This document shows, one piece after another, positions 18,457-26,177 of a stretch of 64,000 nt of DNA. Every line of letters begins with the position of its first letter. Within the stretch, counting starts at the first letter, position 1. A model generated the notes under the pieces. The model saw only the letters and a program-made list of their open reading frames with translations. It was not told the origin of the DNA and searched no databases. The translations under genes were made by a program, and so were the position numbers. Where the stretch lies: the NCBI GenBank assembly GCA_934098735.1, contig CAKOOS010000001.1:62001-126000 (forward strand). The letters run 5' to 3'. The DNA is from an uncultured Bacilli bacterium (GTDB lineage Bacteria > Bacillota_I > Bacilli_A > RF39 > UBA660).

Positions 18457-18963
18457 ATGATAGAGATTATAAAAAATAAATTTAATATAAAAGAAGAGAA
18501 TATAAATAGAACAGTTGTTAGAGTAAAAGCTTTAATTATAAATTCTAAAAATGAAATATTACTAGCACATTCTTATGGAGAATATCAATTTCCTGGTGGA
18601 CACGTGGAAGCAAATGAAGAACTGCCTTTTGCTCTTCATAGAGAACTTTTAGAAGAAACAGGACTTTATTTTGATACGGATAATTTAAAGCCTTTTGCAG
18701 TGTGCAAACAGTATTGGCAAGATTATCCTTCTTTAAATACTAATTCTAAATTTGAAATATATTATTATGAAATAAAAGATGATAGAGTTCCTGATTTAGC
18801 TAAAACAAATTTAACTGAAGAAGAAAAAGATGGTAATTTTAAATTAAGGTATATTCCTTTAAATATTGTTGAAGATGTAGTTAAGAGTAATATGCTTATA
18901 AATGGTGATCCTCAAGGAATAGGAACGGAAATGTTGGAAATATTTTCTAGAGTATTAAAATAG
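18457..18963 (+). CDS. Nudix hydrolase
   Basis: A 168-residue Nudix phosphohydrolase. The Nudix box is complete, GGHVEANEELPFALHRELLEETGL, here split as GGHVE, then ALHRELLEETGL with REL.EE. It begins after about 35 residues that fit a standard beta strand entry. The substrate could be an oxidised nucleotide or a nucleoside diphosphate derivative. GGTGAT sits three bases after GG before the ATG. It appears to be a single gene. Confidence 0.88.
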   Translation: MIEIIKNKFNIKEENINRTVVRVKALIINSKNEILLAHSYGEYQFPGGHVEANEELPFALHRELLEETGLYFDTDNLKPFAVCKQYWQDYPSLNTNSKFEIYYYEIKDDRVPDLAKTNLTEEEKDGNFKLRYIPLNIVEDVVKSNMLINGDPQGIGTEMLEIFSRVLK

Positions 18964-19016
18964 TGCTTGGTTATAAAGATTAAGTATGGTATAGTAAAAG
19001 TAGGAGAGTTAATGAT

Positions 19017-19814
19017 ATGCAAAATGAATTAGGAGAAGTAGAGGAAGTTTATAATAAGATAAACTTTCATTTTGTGGAGGGAAAAAAGTTTTTTATTGAA
19101 AAAAATTATTTAAAAAGCGAGGAAGAATTATTAAAATTTTGTACCTATGCAGAAAAAATGAAAACTTATAAAATGAAGAAAAAACTTTATTCACCAAATA
19201 ATCCTTTAGAGTATATTTTACTTTGTAGGGATACAAATAAAGAAATATTAGATGTAGGAAATGATTTTGCTAATGGTTACTTTATTTTGGGAAGAATTTA
19301 TTTGAATCTAGGGTACTTAGATAAGGCAATGGCTAATTTTAAATTATCTGTGTTGTGGAATCCTTATAATATTGATTCTTATTTTTCGATGATTGAAATT
19401 AAAAAGACTAAAAGAGAGATAAATAGTATAAAAAAGATGCTTAATAATTTATATGATAAAATTTATTTACCAGGGCATTTAGCTAGATATTATCGTAATT
19501 TAGGTTATTACTACGTTATAAAGAAAAAATATTTACTTGCTAAAGCTCTTTACTTATATAGTTTAAAGTTTGATAACAGAAAAGATGATAAAGTAATTGA
19601 TAATTTAAAACTTATTAATGATTTAAGTTCTAATGAAAGTTTAGATATTGAGGCAGAAAAAGTATTGCAAGATTTTGAAATACCAATATTTTTTCATAAA
19701 AATATAGTTGAAATGATAAATATATTAAATGAGGTAAATAATGAAAAAACAAAGTTTACTAAAAATATTAGGGCTTTAAAAGTTTATTATGATAGTTTTA
19801 ATATAAATGTATAA
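19017..19814 (+). CDS. Tetratricopeptide-like protein upstream of sigG
   Basis: A 265-residue helical protein without membrane segment. At least two TPR-like units are visible (NGYFILGRIYLNLGYLDKAM and YRNLGYYYVIKKKYLLAKAL). The rest is charged helices. It starts after AGGAGAG and ends 43 bases before sigG, in the same direction. It may be a scaffold or regulator linked to that locus, but I do not recognise an orthologue. Confidence 0.65.
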   Translation: MQNELGEVEEVYNKINFHFVEGKKFFIEKNYLKSEEELLKFCTYAEKMKTYKMKKKLYSPNNPLEYILLCRDTNKEILDVGNDFANGYFILGRIYLNLGYLDKAMANFKLSVLWNPYNIDSYFSMIEIKKTKREINSIKKMLNNLYDKIYLPGHLARYYRNLGYYYVIKKKYLLAKALYLYSLKFDNRKDDKVIDNLKLINDLSSNESLDIEAEKVLQDFEIPIFFHKNIVEMINILNEVNNEKTKFTKNIRALKVYYDSFNINV

Positions 19815-19857
19815 AAATAGTTAGTTCTTTCCATAAATAAGAGGAAAGGACTTTTTT

Positions 19858-20634
19858 ATGGCAAAATATAAAGTAGATATAACTGGTGTTAATACTAGTA
19901 ATATAAAAGTTTTAACAAATGAAGAGATGACAAAACTCTTTGTGTCATATCAAAATGGAAATTTAGATGCTAAAGATAAACTTATTAATGGTAATTTAAA
20001 ATTAGTGTTAAGTATTTTAAGATCATTTAATAAACCTGGGGTGAATTTAGATGATTTATTTCAAGTCGGAGTTATTGGCTTAATTAAAGCTATTGATAAT
20101 TTCAATTTATCTTATGGCCTTAAACTTTCAACCTATGCTGTTCCCCTTATTATTGGGGAGATTAAAAGGTATTTACGAGACAATACAGCAATAAGAGTTA
20201 GTAGAAGCACAAAAGATTTAGCGTATCAGATTATTAAATTTAAAGATAATTATTTAAGTGAATATGGAATAGATCCTCCGGCCTCATTAGTGGCATCGGC
20301 TTTAGATATTGATGAATATCAAGTTTCTTATGCAATGGATGCAATGAAAGATCCTCAGAGTATTTTTGAACCTATCTATAATGATGGAGGAGATACGATT
20401 TATTTATTTGATCAACTTGCTGATGTTAAAGATAAAAATAGTGATAAAGATATGCTTATATCCCTTAGAAAAGCTCTTTTAAAAATAAAAGAAAGAGAAA
20501 GAAATATATTAATAGAAAGATTTATTGTAGGAAAAACACAGATGGAAATAGCTCTTAGACTTGGAATAAGTCAAGCTCAGGTATCTAGAATTGAAAAAAG
20601 TGCGATAGAAAATGTTAGAAAACTAATAAAATAA
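19858..20634 (+). CDS. sigG: Forespore sigma factor SigG
   Basis: A 258-residue sigma-70 family factor without region 1. The N-terminus MAKYKVDITGVNTS matches SigG rather than SigF. Region 2 has DDLFQVGVIGLIKAIDNF and the core-binding STYAVPLIIGEI. Region 3 has RVSRSTKDLAY. Region 4 ends GKTQMEIALRLGISQAQVSRIEK. The SigG-type FEPIYNDGGD segment is present. It directs late forespore transcription after engulfment. GAGGAAAGG precedes the start. The next genes are ymxH-like, lspA and rluD; sigE is not adjacent as it is in Bacillus. Confidence 0.93.
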   Translation: MAKYKVDITGVNTSNIKVLTNEEMTKLFVSYQNGNLDAKDKLINGNLKLVLSILRSFNKPGVNLDDLFQVGVIGLIKAIDNFNLSYGLKLSTYAVPLIIGEIKRYLRDNTAIRVSRSTKDLAYQIIKFKDNYLSEYGIDPPASLVASALDIDEYQVSYAMDAMKDPQSIFEPIYNDGGDTIYLFDQLADVKDKNSDKDMLISLRKALLKIKERERNILIERFIVGKTQMEIALRLGISQAQVSRIEKSAIENVRKLIK

Positions 20635-20656
20635 CATATAATTAAATGGTGATATA

Positions 20657-20878
20657 ATGTATTTAAGTGAATTACAAAATAAAGATATAATTAGTGTTAA
20701 ATCAGGTGTTAATTTAGGAAGAATAGTTGATGTGGAGGTAAATAGTGAAGGCAAAGTTATAAATTTTGTGGCAGAAGAAAAGAAAATATTTAGAAAAGTT
20801 TTAAAAAATACTGAGTTTACTTTTGGTTTTAATGATATTGCAAAGATTGGTACTGATTGTATACTGGTAAATAAATAA
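20657..20878 (+). CDS. YlmC/YmxH family PRC-barrel protein
   Basis: A 73-residue single PRC-barrel: YLSELQNKDIISVKSGVNLG, then IVDVEVNSEGKV. YlmC/YmxH proteins are sporulation-associated in Firmicutes and usually lie near sigG, as here (22 bases after it). The exact role is unknown. ATG lies three bases after GGTGAT. Confidence 0.85.
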   Translation: MYLSELQNKDIISVKSGVNLGRIVDVEVNSEGKVINFVAEEKKIFRKVLKNTEFTFGFNDIAKIGTDCILVNK

Positions 20879-20899
20879 TATTTATGATAAAATAGTACT

Positions 20900-21361
20900 A
20901 TGAGAAAGAAAAGTTTAATAGTTGCTATTTTGATTTTTATAATGGATCAGTTAATTAAAATAATGATTGATATTAATTTTTCTTATGGGTATTTAAAAGA
21001 AATAATATCAAACTTTTTTTATGTTACTAAAATATATAATTATGGAGCAGCATGGAGTTTAGCTGATGGTTATAGATGGTTATTAATTATTATAGCTATA
21101 GTATCTTTTGGGGTTTTGTATAAATATCAAGATAAAATAAAAAATAACAAAAGAAATATTTTAGCTTATGGTTTAATTTATGGTGGTTTATTAGGTAATT
21201 TAGTGGATAGAATAAGACTTGGCTATGTAATTGATTATTGTAAAATAAATATTTTTAATTATGAATTTCCGGTTTTTAATTTGGCTGATGCTGCCTTAGT
21301 CATTGGTTTTATGTTATTAATTTATGCAATTTTTAAAGGAGAAGATAAAAATGCAAATTGA
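20900..21361 (+). CDS. lspA: Lipoprotein signal peptidase (signal peptidase II)
   Basis: A 153-residue, four-helix aspartyl protease that cleaves prolipoproteins after lipidation. The family boxes are present: IMDQLIK, IYNYGAAWSL, GNLVDR, and the catalytic Asp pair in YVIDYC (D112) and FNLAD (D130). Its 3' end overlaps rluD by 11 bases, the usual Firmicutes pairing. Confidence 0.95.
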   Translation: MRKKSLIVAILIFIMDQLIKIMIDINFSYGYLKEIISNFFYVTKIYNYGAAWSLADGYRWLLIIIAIVSFGVLYKYQDKIKNNKRNILAYGLIYGGLLGNLVDRIRLGYVIDYCKINIFNYEFPVFNLADAALVIGFMLLIYAIFKGEDKNAN

Positions 21362-22235
21362 AGTTTTAGATAATGATATAAGAATTGATAAATATTTAGC
21401 TTTAAATACTGAGTATAGTAGAGAAAATATAACAAAAATGATAGAACAAGAATTTATTTTAGTAAATGATAAAAAAGTTAAACCAAGTTATAAAGTGAAA
21501 TTTAAAGATGTAATTTATATAAAAGATGGATTTATAAAAGAAATGGTTTTAGAACCTGTTAAAATGGATTTAAATATAGTTTATGAAGATAAATATTTAA
21601 TGGTAATAAATAAGCCAAGTGGATTAGTTGTTCATCCTGGTAATGGAAATGAAACAAATACTTTGGTAAATGGTCTTATATATTATACAAATAACTTAGG
21701 AAAAGCAGAAGAATATAGACCAGGTATAGTACATCGTTTAGATAAAGATACAAGTGGTTTAATGATAGTCTCTAAGGATGATAAAGCTCACGTTATTTTA
21801 GCAGATGATTTTAAAAATAAAAGAGTATATAGAGAGTATACAGCATTACTTGATGGAGTATTTCCTCAAGAAAGAGCTACGATAGATGCTCCGATTGGAA
21901 GAGACAAAAATATATTTGATCGGATGTGTGTTAGAAGTGATGGAAAAAGGGCAGTAACTCATTTAGAGGTATTAAAAAGGTATTCAAAGTATACACTTGT
22001 CAAATTAGTTTTGGAAACAGGAAGAACACATCAAATTAGAGTTCATCTCTCATCTATTGGTTATCCAGTTCATAATGATCCAGTGTATTCTAAAAAAACT
22101 TGTACTTCTTTTGGACAATTTTTACATTCATCATATTTGAAATTTACACATCCAATCACCAAAGAAGTTTTAGAGTTTAAAGCAGAATTGCCGGAAGAAT
22201 TTCAAAGTTTTTTAAATGAACTAGAAAATAATTAG
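21351..22235 (+). CDS. Ribosomal large subunit pseudouridine synthase (RluD family)
   Basis: A 294-residue RluA/RluD-type pseudouridine synthase. An N-terminal S4 domain (IRIDKYLALNTEYSRENITKMI) precedes the catalytic domain with the signature HRLDKDTSGLMIVSKD and the substrate motif GRTHQIRVHL. The ATG at 21351 follows AAAGGAGAA and is chosen over an upstream frame opening. It is coupled to lspA, as with Bacillus ylyB. The exact rRNA position modified is not certain. Confidence 0.92.
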   Translation: MQIEVLDNDIRIDKYLALNTEYSRENITKMIEQEFILVNDKKVKPSYKVKFKDVIYIKDGFIKEMVLEPVKMDLNIVYEDKYLMVINKPSGLVVHPGNGNETNTLVNGLIYYTNNLGKAEEYRPGIVHRLDKDTSGLMIVSKDDKAHVILADDFKNKRVYREYTALLDGVFPQERATIDAPIGRDKNIFDRMCVRSDGKRAVTHLEVLKRYSKYTLVKLVLETGRTHQIRVHLSSIGYPVHNDPVYSKKTCTSFGQFLHSSYLKFTHPITKEVLEFKAELPEEFQSFLNELENN

Positions 22236-22541
22236 TAAGTATTTTATAAATGTGTATATGTTAAATAATAGGTAAAAAAGTGAAGTGATAGGGATATAAC
22301 CTAATATTCTTTTAAAGTCGTGTATCAGAAGTATTGTAAATAAAATTAAAATAAAACAACTAATTGTGCCGAATATATAATTGTGAAAATAAAATAAAAA
22401 TAAAGATGTCGAAAAATTGAGAAGATAGTTTGAAAGAATAGAGAAAATTATGGCATTATCTAAAAGATAAAAAGAATTGATTTTTAAAATGATTGCAACA
22501 ATAAAAAATAGACAGATAATGTAAATTAAGTAGGATATCAA
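22221..22541 (-). CDS. Small hydrophobic membrane protein (TTG start)
   Basis: A 106-residue protein that is almost wholly hydrophobic, with three or four helices (e.g. YLIYIICLFFIVAIILKI and FGTISCFILILFTILLIH). It is not recognised. A TTG start at 22541 is supported by AGAGGTGG six bases upstream on the minus strand. It fills the gap between rluD and the rhomboid gene, overlapping the rluD end by 15 bases. AT-rich DNA can yield such frames by chance, so confidence is moderate. Confidence 0.5.
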   Translation of the reverse strand: MISYLIYIICLFFIVAIILKINSFYLLDNAIIFSILSNYLLNFSTSLFLFYFHNYIFGTISCFILILFTILLIHDFKRILGYIPITSLFYLLFNIYTFIKYLLIIF

Positions 22542-22605
22542 GATTAGCCACCTCTTTACTAAATATATGATTTATTGTACAATATAGAACAAGGAGTGAT
22601 CGAAA

Positions 22606-23766
22606 ATGTCTTCGGTAACAATAAGAAAAAGTGATCAAATAATGATGAGTTTGGTACACTATTTTGTAACTAAAAAAAATTATGCTCCGATTCATGTTCA
22701 AGGGGTTAAGGATGAAATTTGGTTAGAAAATTTAGATGGACCATATAGAATAATTAGAATTACTTGTAATTCAATAATAAATGAAGAACAATATAAATTT
22801 GATATATTTAAAATGAAACATGTAATGAAACAAATTAAAAAGAAAACATTATCTTTAAAGATGAATGCTTTAAATATTTGTTTAGATATGAGTCAAAAAG
22901 TTGGACTTAATGATGTAAAAGATATTGAAACTGTTAATGTTAGTTCCTTAAAAGAAATTAAAAAAAATGAACTAATGGTGGATGCTTTTCCAGATATAAA
23001 TACAGAACTTATGGAAACAAATGATGGCCTTGAATTAATTATAAATGTAACTAATGATATAAATGAAAAAACAGAAAAAGAGAATAAAAAGTTTAATGAT
23101 GTTTTTTCTCCTAAAAAGATAATTTTTACAAAAATAATAATATGTGCATGTATTTTAATGTATTTTATTGTAGCCTTTTATGGAGATAATTTTATTAATT
23201 TTGAAGCACCAGTACTAGCTAAGTTTGGAGCAAATAATTTGATTTTACTTAAATCTGGAGAATTTTGGCGTTTGCTTAGTTGTGCTTTTTTACATGTTGG
23301 TTTAATACATCTTATTATTAATATGTATTCTTTATCAATTATAGGTAGTCAAGTTGAAACTTTTATTGGTAAATGGAAATTTGTTTTTATTTATTTAGTA
23401 AGTGCCATAACTGCTAGTTTAATGTCTTTGATATTTTTAGATAGCAATATTGTCTCAGTTGGGGCAAGTGGAGCGATATTTGGTTTGATAGGGGCATTAT
23501 TATACTTTGGATATCATTATAGATTATATTTAAGTGATGCAATAAAAACTCAAATAATTCCTCTTATAATTATAAATTTGTTTATTGGTTTTGCTTTTAC
23601 TGGTATTGATAATGCTGCCCATATCGGTGGCTTAATTGGTGGCTATTTAGCTTCAATGGCAATAGGTATACCAAATAAAAGTACTAAAAAAGATATGATT
23701 AATGGGTGGATTGTATTAATTCTTTATATTGCTTTTTTAAGTTATATTGTTTATTTTGTCAAATAA
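22606..23766 (+). CDS. Rhomboid family intramembrane serine protease
   Basis: A 386-residue protein with a cytosolic N-terminal domain of about 170 residues followed by six or seven helices. The catalytic Ser is in VGASGAIFG (S288) and the His in NAAHIGGLIGG (H339). The loop WRLLSCAFLHVGLIHLIINM is typical. The long soluble head resembles the Bacillus YqgP/GluP type, linked to membrane protein quality control. AAGGAGTG precedes the ATG. It converges on lexA across a shared terminator. Confidence 0.92.
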   Translation: MSSVTIRKSDQIMMSLVHYFVTKKNYAPIHVQGVKDEIWLENLDGPYRIIRITCNSIINEEQYKFDIFKMKHVMKQIKKKTLSLKMNALNICLDMSQKVGLNDVKDIETVNVSSLKEIKKNELMVDAFPDINTELMETNDGLELIINVTNDINEKTEKENKKFNDVFSPKKIIFTKIIICACILMYFIVAFYGDNFINFEAPVLAKFGANNLILLKSGEFWRLLSCAFLHVGLIHLIINMYSLSIIGSQVETFIGKWKFVFIYLVSAITASLMSLIFLDSNIVSVGASGAIFGLIGALLYFGYHYRLYLSDAIKTQIIPLIIINLFIGFAFTGIDNAAHIGGLIGGYLASMAIGIPNKSTKKDMINGWIVLILYIAFLSYIVYFVK

Positions 23767-23795
23767 AAATTGTTGATTATCTCAACAATTTTTTT
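23767..23795. terminator. Bidirectional terminator between the rhomboid gene and lexA
   Basis: AAATTGTTGA / TCAACAATTT stem with a T-run on the right and an A-rich left flank, so it can serve both convergent genes. Confidence 0.8.
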
Positions 23796-24420
23796 AAATT
23801 TTTCTGTAAAGCCCAATGGCAATACCTAATATTGTTATGTTATTAAAAATTAAAGGTTCCATTGTATCGTTTTCTGGTTGTAATCTAATATGATCTTTTT
23901 CTTTATAAAATGTTTTCAAAGTTACTTCATTTTCATCTGTCATAGCTACGACTATGTCTCCGTTTTTAGCTTCGTTTTGTCTTTTGATAATTACGTAATC
24001 GTTATCAAAAATACCACGATTTATCATGGATTCACCACTTACATGAAGGGTGAATACTTGGCCACTTTTAGGTATTAAAGATGCAGGCAAATCAAAGTAT
24101 TCATCAGGCTGTTCGATTGCCGTAATAGGGCTTCCTGCAGTAATTTTTCCGAGTAGAGGAACTTTAACTAAATTTTCTTCTTTTTCTAAATATTCATTAT
24201 CTACTAATAATTCTATTGTTCTAAATTTATTATTAGTTGATTTTAAATATCCTAATGATTCTAAGTTTTTAATATGAACAAAAACTGTAGCAGGACTGCT
24301 TAAACCAACTCCAGCACATATTTCTCTAATAGCTGGAGGAAAGCCGTGAACTGCAATATATTTTTTTATGTAATTTAATATTTCTTCTTGTCTTTTTGTT
24401 AGTTCTTTTTTTTCTTTCAT
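23794..24420 (-). CDS. lexA: SOS repressor LexA
   Basis: A 208-residue LexA. The N-terminal winged helix (RQEEILNYIKKYIAVHGFPPAIREI, then SSPATVFVHIKNLE) is joined to a self-cleaving domain. The scissile bond is A95-G96 in ITAGSP; the catalytic dyad is S131 in SGESM and K169 in VTLKTF. RecA filaments would trigger autocleavage. Its promoter overlaps a LexA box, so it is autoregulated. It is divergent from a small yneA-like gene, the same arrangement as in Bacillus. Confidence 0.96.
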   Translation of the reverse strand: MKEKKELTKRQEEILNYIKKYIAVHGFPPAIREICAGVGLSSPATVFVHIKNLESLGYLKSTNNKFRTIELLVDNEYLEKEENLVKVPLLGKITAGSPITAIEQPDEYFDLPASLIPKSGQVFTLHVSGESMINRGIFDNDYVIIKRQNEAKNGDIVVAMTDENEVTLKTFYKEKDHIRLQPENDTMEPLIFNNITILGIAIGLYRKI

Positions 24421-24443
24421 AAAAAAGCTCCTTTTCTGGTTTT

Positions 24444-24472
24444 ATTTTACAATAGTTTAAAGTAAAAGTCAA
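24444..24472 (-). promoter_or_regulatory. lexA promoter
   Basis: On the minus strand TTGACT (24472-24467), 17 bases, TAAAAT (24449-24444). The -35 end overlaps the LexA box at 24471. Confidence 0.7.
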
Positions 24473-24482
24473 ACAAATGTTT
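24471..24482. promoter_or_regulatory. LexA box 1 in the lexA/yneA intergenic region
   Basis: AAACAAATGTTT, a perfect palindrome close to the SOS core GAAC-N4-GTTC, overlapping the lexA -35 box. Confidence 0.65.
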
Positions 24483-24491
24483 AGTTTATAA

Positions 24492-24520
24492 TTGACAAGA
24501 ACATTTGTTTGTTTTAAAAT
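24492..24520 (+). promoter_or_regulatory. Promoter of the yneA-like gene
   Basis: TTGACA (24492-24497), 17-base spacer, TAAAAT (24515-24520). LexA box 2 fills most of the spacer. Confidence 0.75.
24499..24510. promoter_or_regulatory. LexA box 2 in the lexA/yneA intergenic region
   Basis: GAACATTTGTTT lies between the -35 and -10 of the divergent promoter. It would repress the small gene until SOS induction. Confidence 0.75.
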
Positions 24521-24545
24521 AAATATAGAAAGAAAGAGGTAGTTT

Positions 24546-24686
24546 ATGATGAATGTTTTGAAAAAGTATAGTGGAATATTATTTTTTTATTTAGCTGTTG
24601 TGGGAATGGTTTTACTTATAAGTTATAGATTTACTTATTTAGAAAATGGGAGTAATAATAACATAACTTATGCTATAAATGAATGA
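24546..24686 (+). CDS. YneA-like SOS cell division inhibitor (small membrane protein)
   Basis: A 46-residue peptide: a short basic head, one membrane helix (ILFFYLAVVGMVLLISY) and a short polar tail. Size aside, position and control match Bacillus yneA: divergent from lexA and with a LexA box in its promoter. YneA blocks division during DNA damage. This copy lacks the LysM domain of the longer Bacillus protein, so the assignment rests on context and topology. GAGGT lies five bases before the ATG. A terminator overlaps the stop. Confidence 0.6.
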   Translation: MMNVLKKYSGILFFYLAVVGMVLLISYRFTYLENGSNNNITYAINE

Positions 24687-24712
24687 CTCAAGCTAATAAC
24701 CTTGAGTTTTAA
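24686..24712 (+). terminator. Terminator after the yneA-like gene
   Basis: ACTCAAG / CTTGAGT stem, eight-base loop, then TTTT. Confidence 0.65.
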
Positions 24713-24714
24713 GT

Positions 24715-25425
24715 TTATTTACAATAATTTTCAATGTTATCTTTATCGTATTTATGTTTTTTTAGTACTTTAAAATATTCATTTTTTTCATTTTTGTTAC
24801 ATCTGATAACATCATAAAATAAAGTATCATAGTAAATAGCATTATCACTGCTTATTTTGTAGATAGCAAATCTTGGAGCTTGTTTAATATTTAAAACACT
24901 TATAAAGTCAATTGCAAATAACATAAATATGAATAAAATTAAATAAATAAAATTATAAATAATTCTTTTTTTTAGATTAAATTTTTTAGTTAGTATTGTA
25001 GTACCAATTAAAGAGATAAAACACCCAAATAATGAATAGATACTTCCCCAGCTACTTTCACTTGGAAATATACAAAAAGCTGTGATTGCAATCATAATGC
25101 CAAATGTAATTAAAATAATTCCTATCAAATTGTTTTTTTTAGATATTCTTTTATTTGAATACTCGATAGTATTAATAATGTTTTCTTCAAATTTTTCTTG
25201 ATATTTTTCTTTTTTTATTTTTTCTCCACTTATAAAGTCATTAATTGAAATACCTAATATATCACATAAAGGTTTAAACAATGAAATGTCAGGCATGTTT
25301 CTACCATTTTCCCAATTACTAATTGATTTATCAGTAACACCTAATTTTTCAGCTAGCTCTGATTGAGTTAGTTTTTTTTCTTTCCGGCATTCAGAAATAA
25401 ATTTTCCTATTTTTTCTTGATTCAT
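24715..25425 (-). CDS. XRE-family regulator with a membrane domain
   Basis: A 236-residue protein. Residues 1-60 are a Cro/C1-type HTH (LTQSELAEKLGVTDKSISNWENGRNMPDI). After a linker there are about three membrane helices (near 97-115, 122-142 and 150-172) and a short extracytoplasmic end. Similar one-component membrane-tethered regulators are common in gut Firmicutes. The protein at 59890 has the same HTH-plus-helix design with a different tail. No adjacent target gene is evident. Confidence 0.85.
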   Translation of the reverse strand: MNQEKIGKFISECRKEKKLTQSELAEKLGVTDKSISNWENGRNMPDISLFKPLCDILGISINDFISGEKIKKEKYQEKFEENIINTIEYSNKRISKKNNLIGIILITFGIMIAITAFCIFPSESSWGSIYSLFGCFISLIGTTILTKKFNLKKRIIYNFIYLILFIFMLFAIDFISVLNIKQAPRFAIYKISSDNAIYYDTLFYDVIRCNKNEKNEYFKVLKKHKYDKDNIENYCK

Positions 25426-25499
25426 AAAATTTCTCCTTTTCGTTTTTTATTATACCTTTGAAGTTAAATAATTTAACAGGAAATATTCCTAGAGTTTAA

Positions 25500-25528
25500 A
25501 AATAGACACTTTAAAAAAGCGTCTATTT
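25500..25528 (-). terminator. Terminator after tRNA-Arg
   Basis: On the minus strand AAATAGAC / GTCTATTT stem followed by T residues. Confidence 0.75.
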
Positions 25529-25537
25529 ATTATTATA

Positions 25538-25614
25538 TGGTGTCCTCAGTGAGAATCGAACTCGCACTCTAACCCTTAGGAGGGGCTTGTTTTATCCAAT
25601 TAAACTATGAGGAC
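25538..25614 (-). tRNA. tRNA-Arg (anticodon CCU)
   Basis: A 77-base gene read on the minus strand. The acceptor stem GTCCTCA pairs with TGAGGAC, discriminator A, and CCA is encoded. The D-loop region TAGTTTAATTGGATAAAAC is followed by the anticodon stem AGCCC / GGGTT with loop CTCCTAA, giving anticodon CCU (reads AGG). The T-arm GCGAGTTCGATTCTCACT is regular. AGG is used sparingly in the neighbouring genes. Confidence 0.95.
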
Positions 25615-25656
25615 TTCACCATAATATTATCATATTAAATAGGTTTTCTCAATATC

Positions 25657-26064
25657 TTAACTTAAGAAAAGATAACTTCTAACTTGTTTTTCTATATTGA
25701 ATAAAAGGGCATAGTTATATAATTTTTCAATATTACAAAGGCAAATATGATTTTTAAATATATTTTTACAAATTTTGGTATCTATTCTTTTGCTTGAACG
25801 AATTAAATCGCAAATTGTCCTTTCAATATCATAATACTTTAAATATTTTCCATCTGAAGTTTTTTGAATAATTAAACCAATCTTTAGTTGTTCTTTTTTT
25901 ATGTAAAATAATTCATACTTATTTAAGTTTTTATTATGGTAATTATTTTCTAGAGTTAACATTATCGGAGCTTTTTTTATTACATTGTTCAAAAAAAGGC
26001 TAGATAAATGAGAAAAAATAATACTTGGATATTGCTTTTGAATTTTATAGTAGTTTTCTTTCAT
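25657..26064 (-). CDS. AbiEi-like antitoxin, C-terminal domain only (orphan)
   Basis: A 135-residue protein resembling the C-terminal part of type IV antitoxin AbiEi: YYKIQKQYPSIIFSHLSSLFL at the start, a central beta region, and the hallmark YDIERTICDLIRSSKRID. Full antitoxins have about 60 further N-terminal residues forming a winged helix; these are missing. GAGGTAATC before the ATG suggests it is still translated. No AbiEii nucleotidyltransferase toxin lies nearby; upstream is the divergent tkt. It may be a remnant, or a solo protein with another role. Confidence 0.7.
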   Translation of the reverse strand: MKENYYKIQKQYPSIIFSHLSSLFLNNVIKKAPIMLTLENNYHNKNLNKYELFYIKKEQLKIGLIIQKTSDGKYLKYYDIERTICDLIRSSKRIDTKICKNIFKNHICLCNIEKLYNYALLFNIEKQVRSYLFLS

Positions 26065-26177
26065 GATTACCTCATTTTAAAAATAACATTTAATTTACAA
26101 ATAGTCAACTAAATACTTATTTTCTTTTTAAGAAATTTATGATATGATTTATCTATCATAGACGAGGAGTGGTTAAA

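Noticed and set aside
22456..22701. Minus-strand open frame overlapping the rhomboid start
   Set aside because: It overlaps both the rhomboid gene and the better supported TTG-start membrane protein and lacks a binding site.
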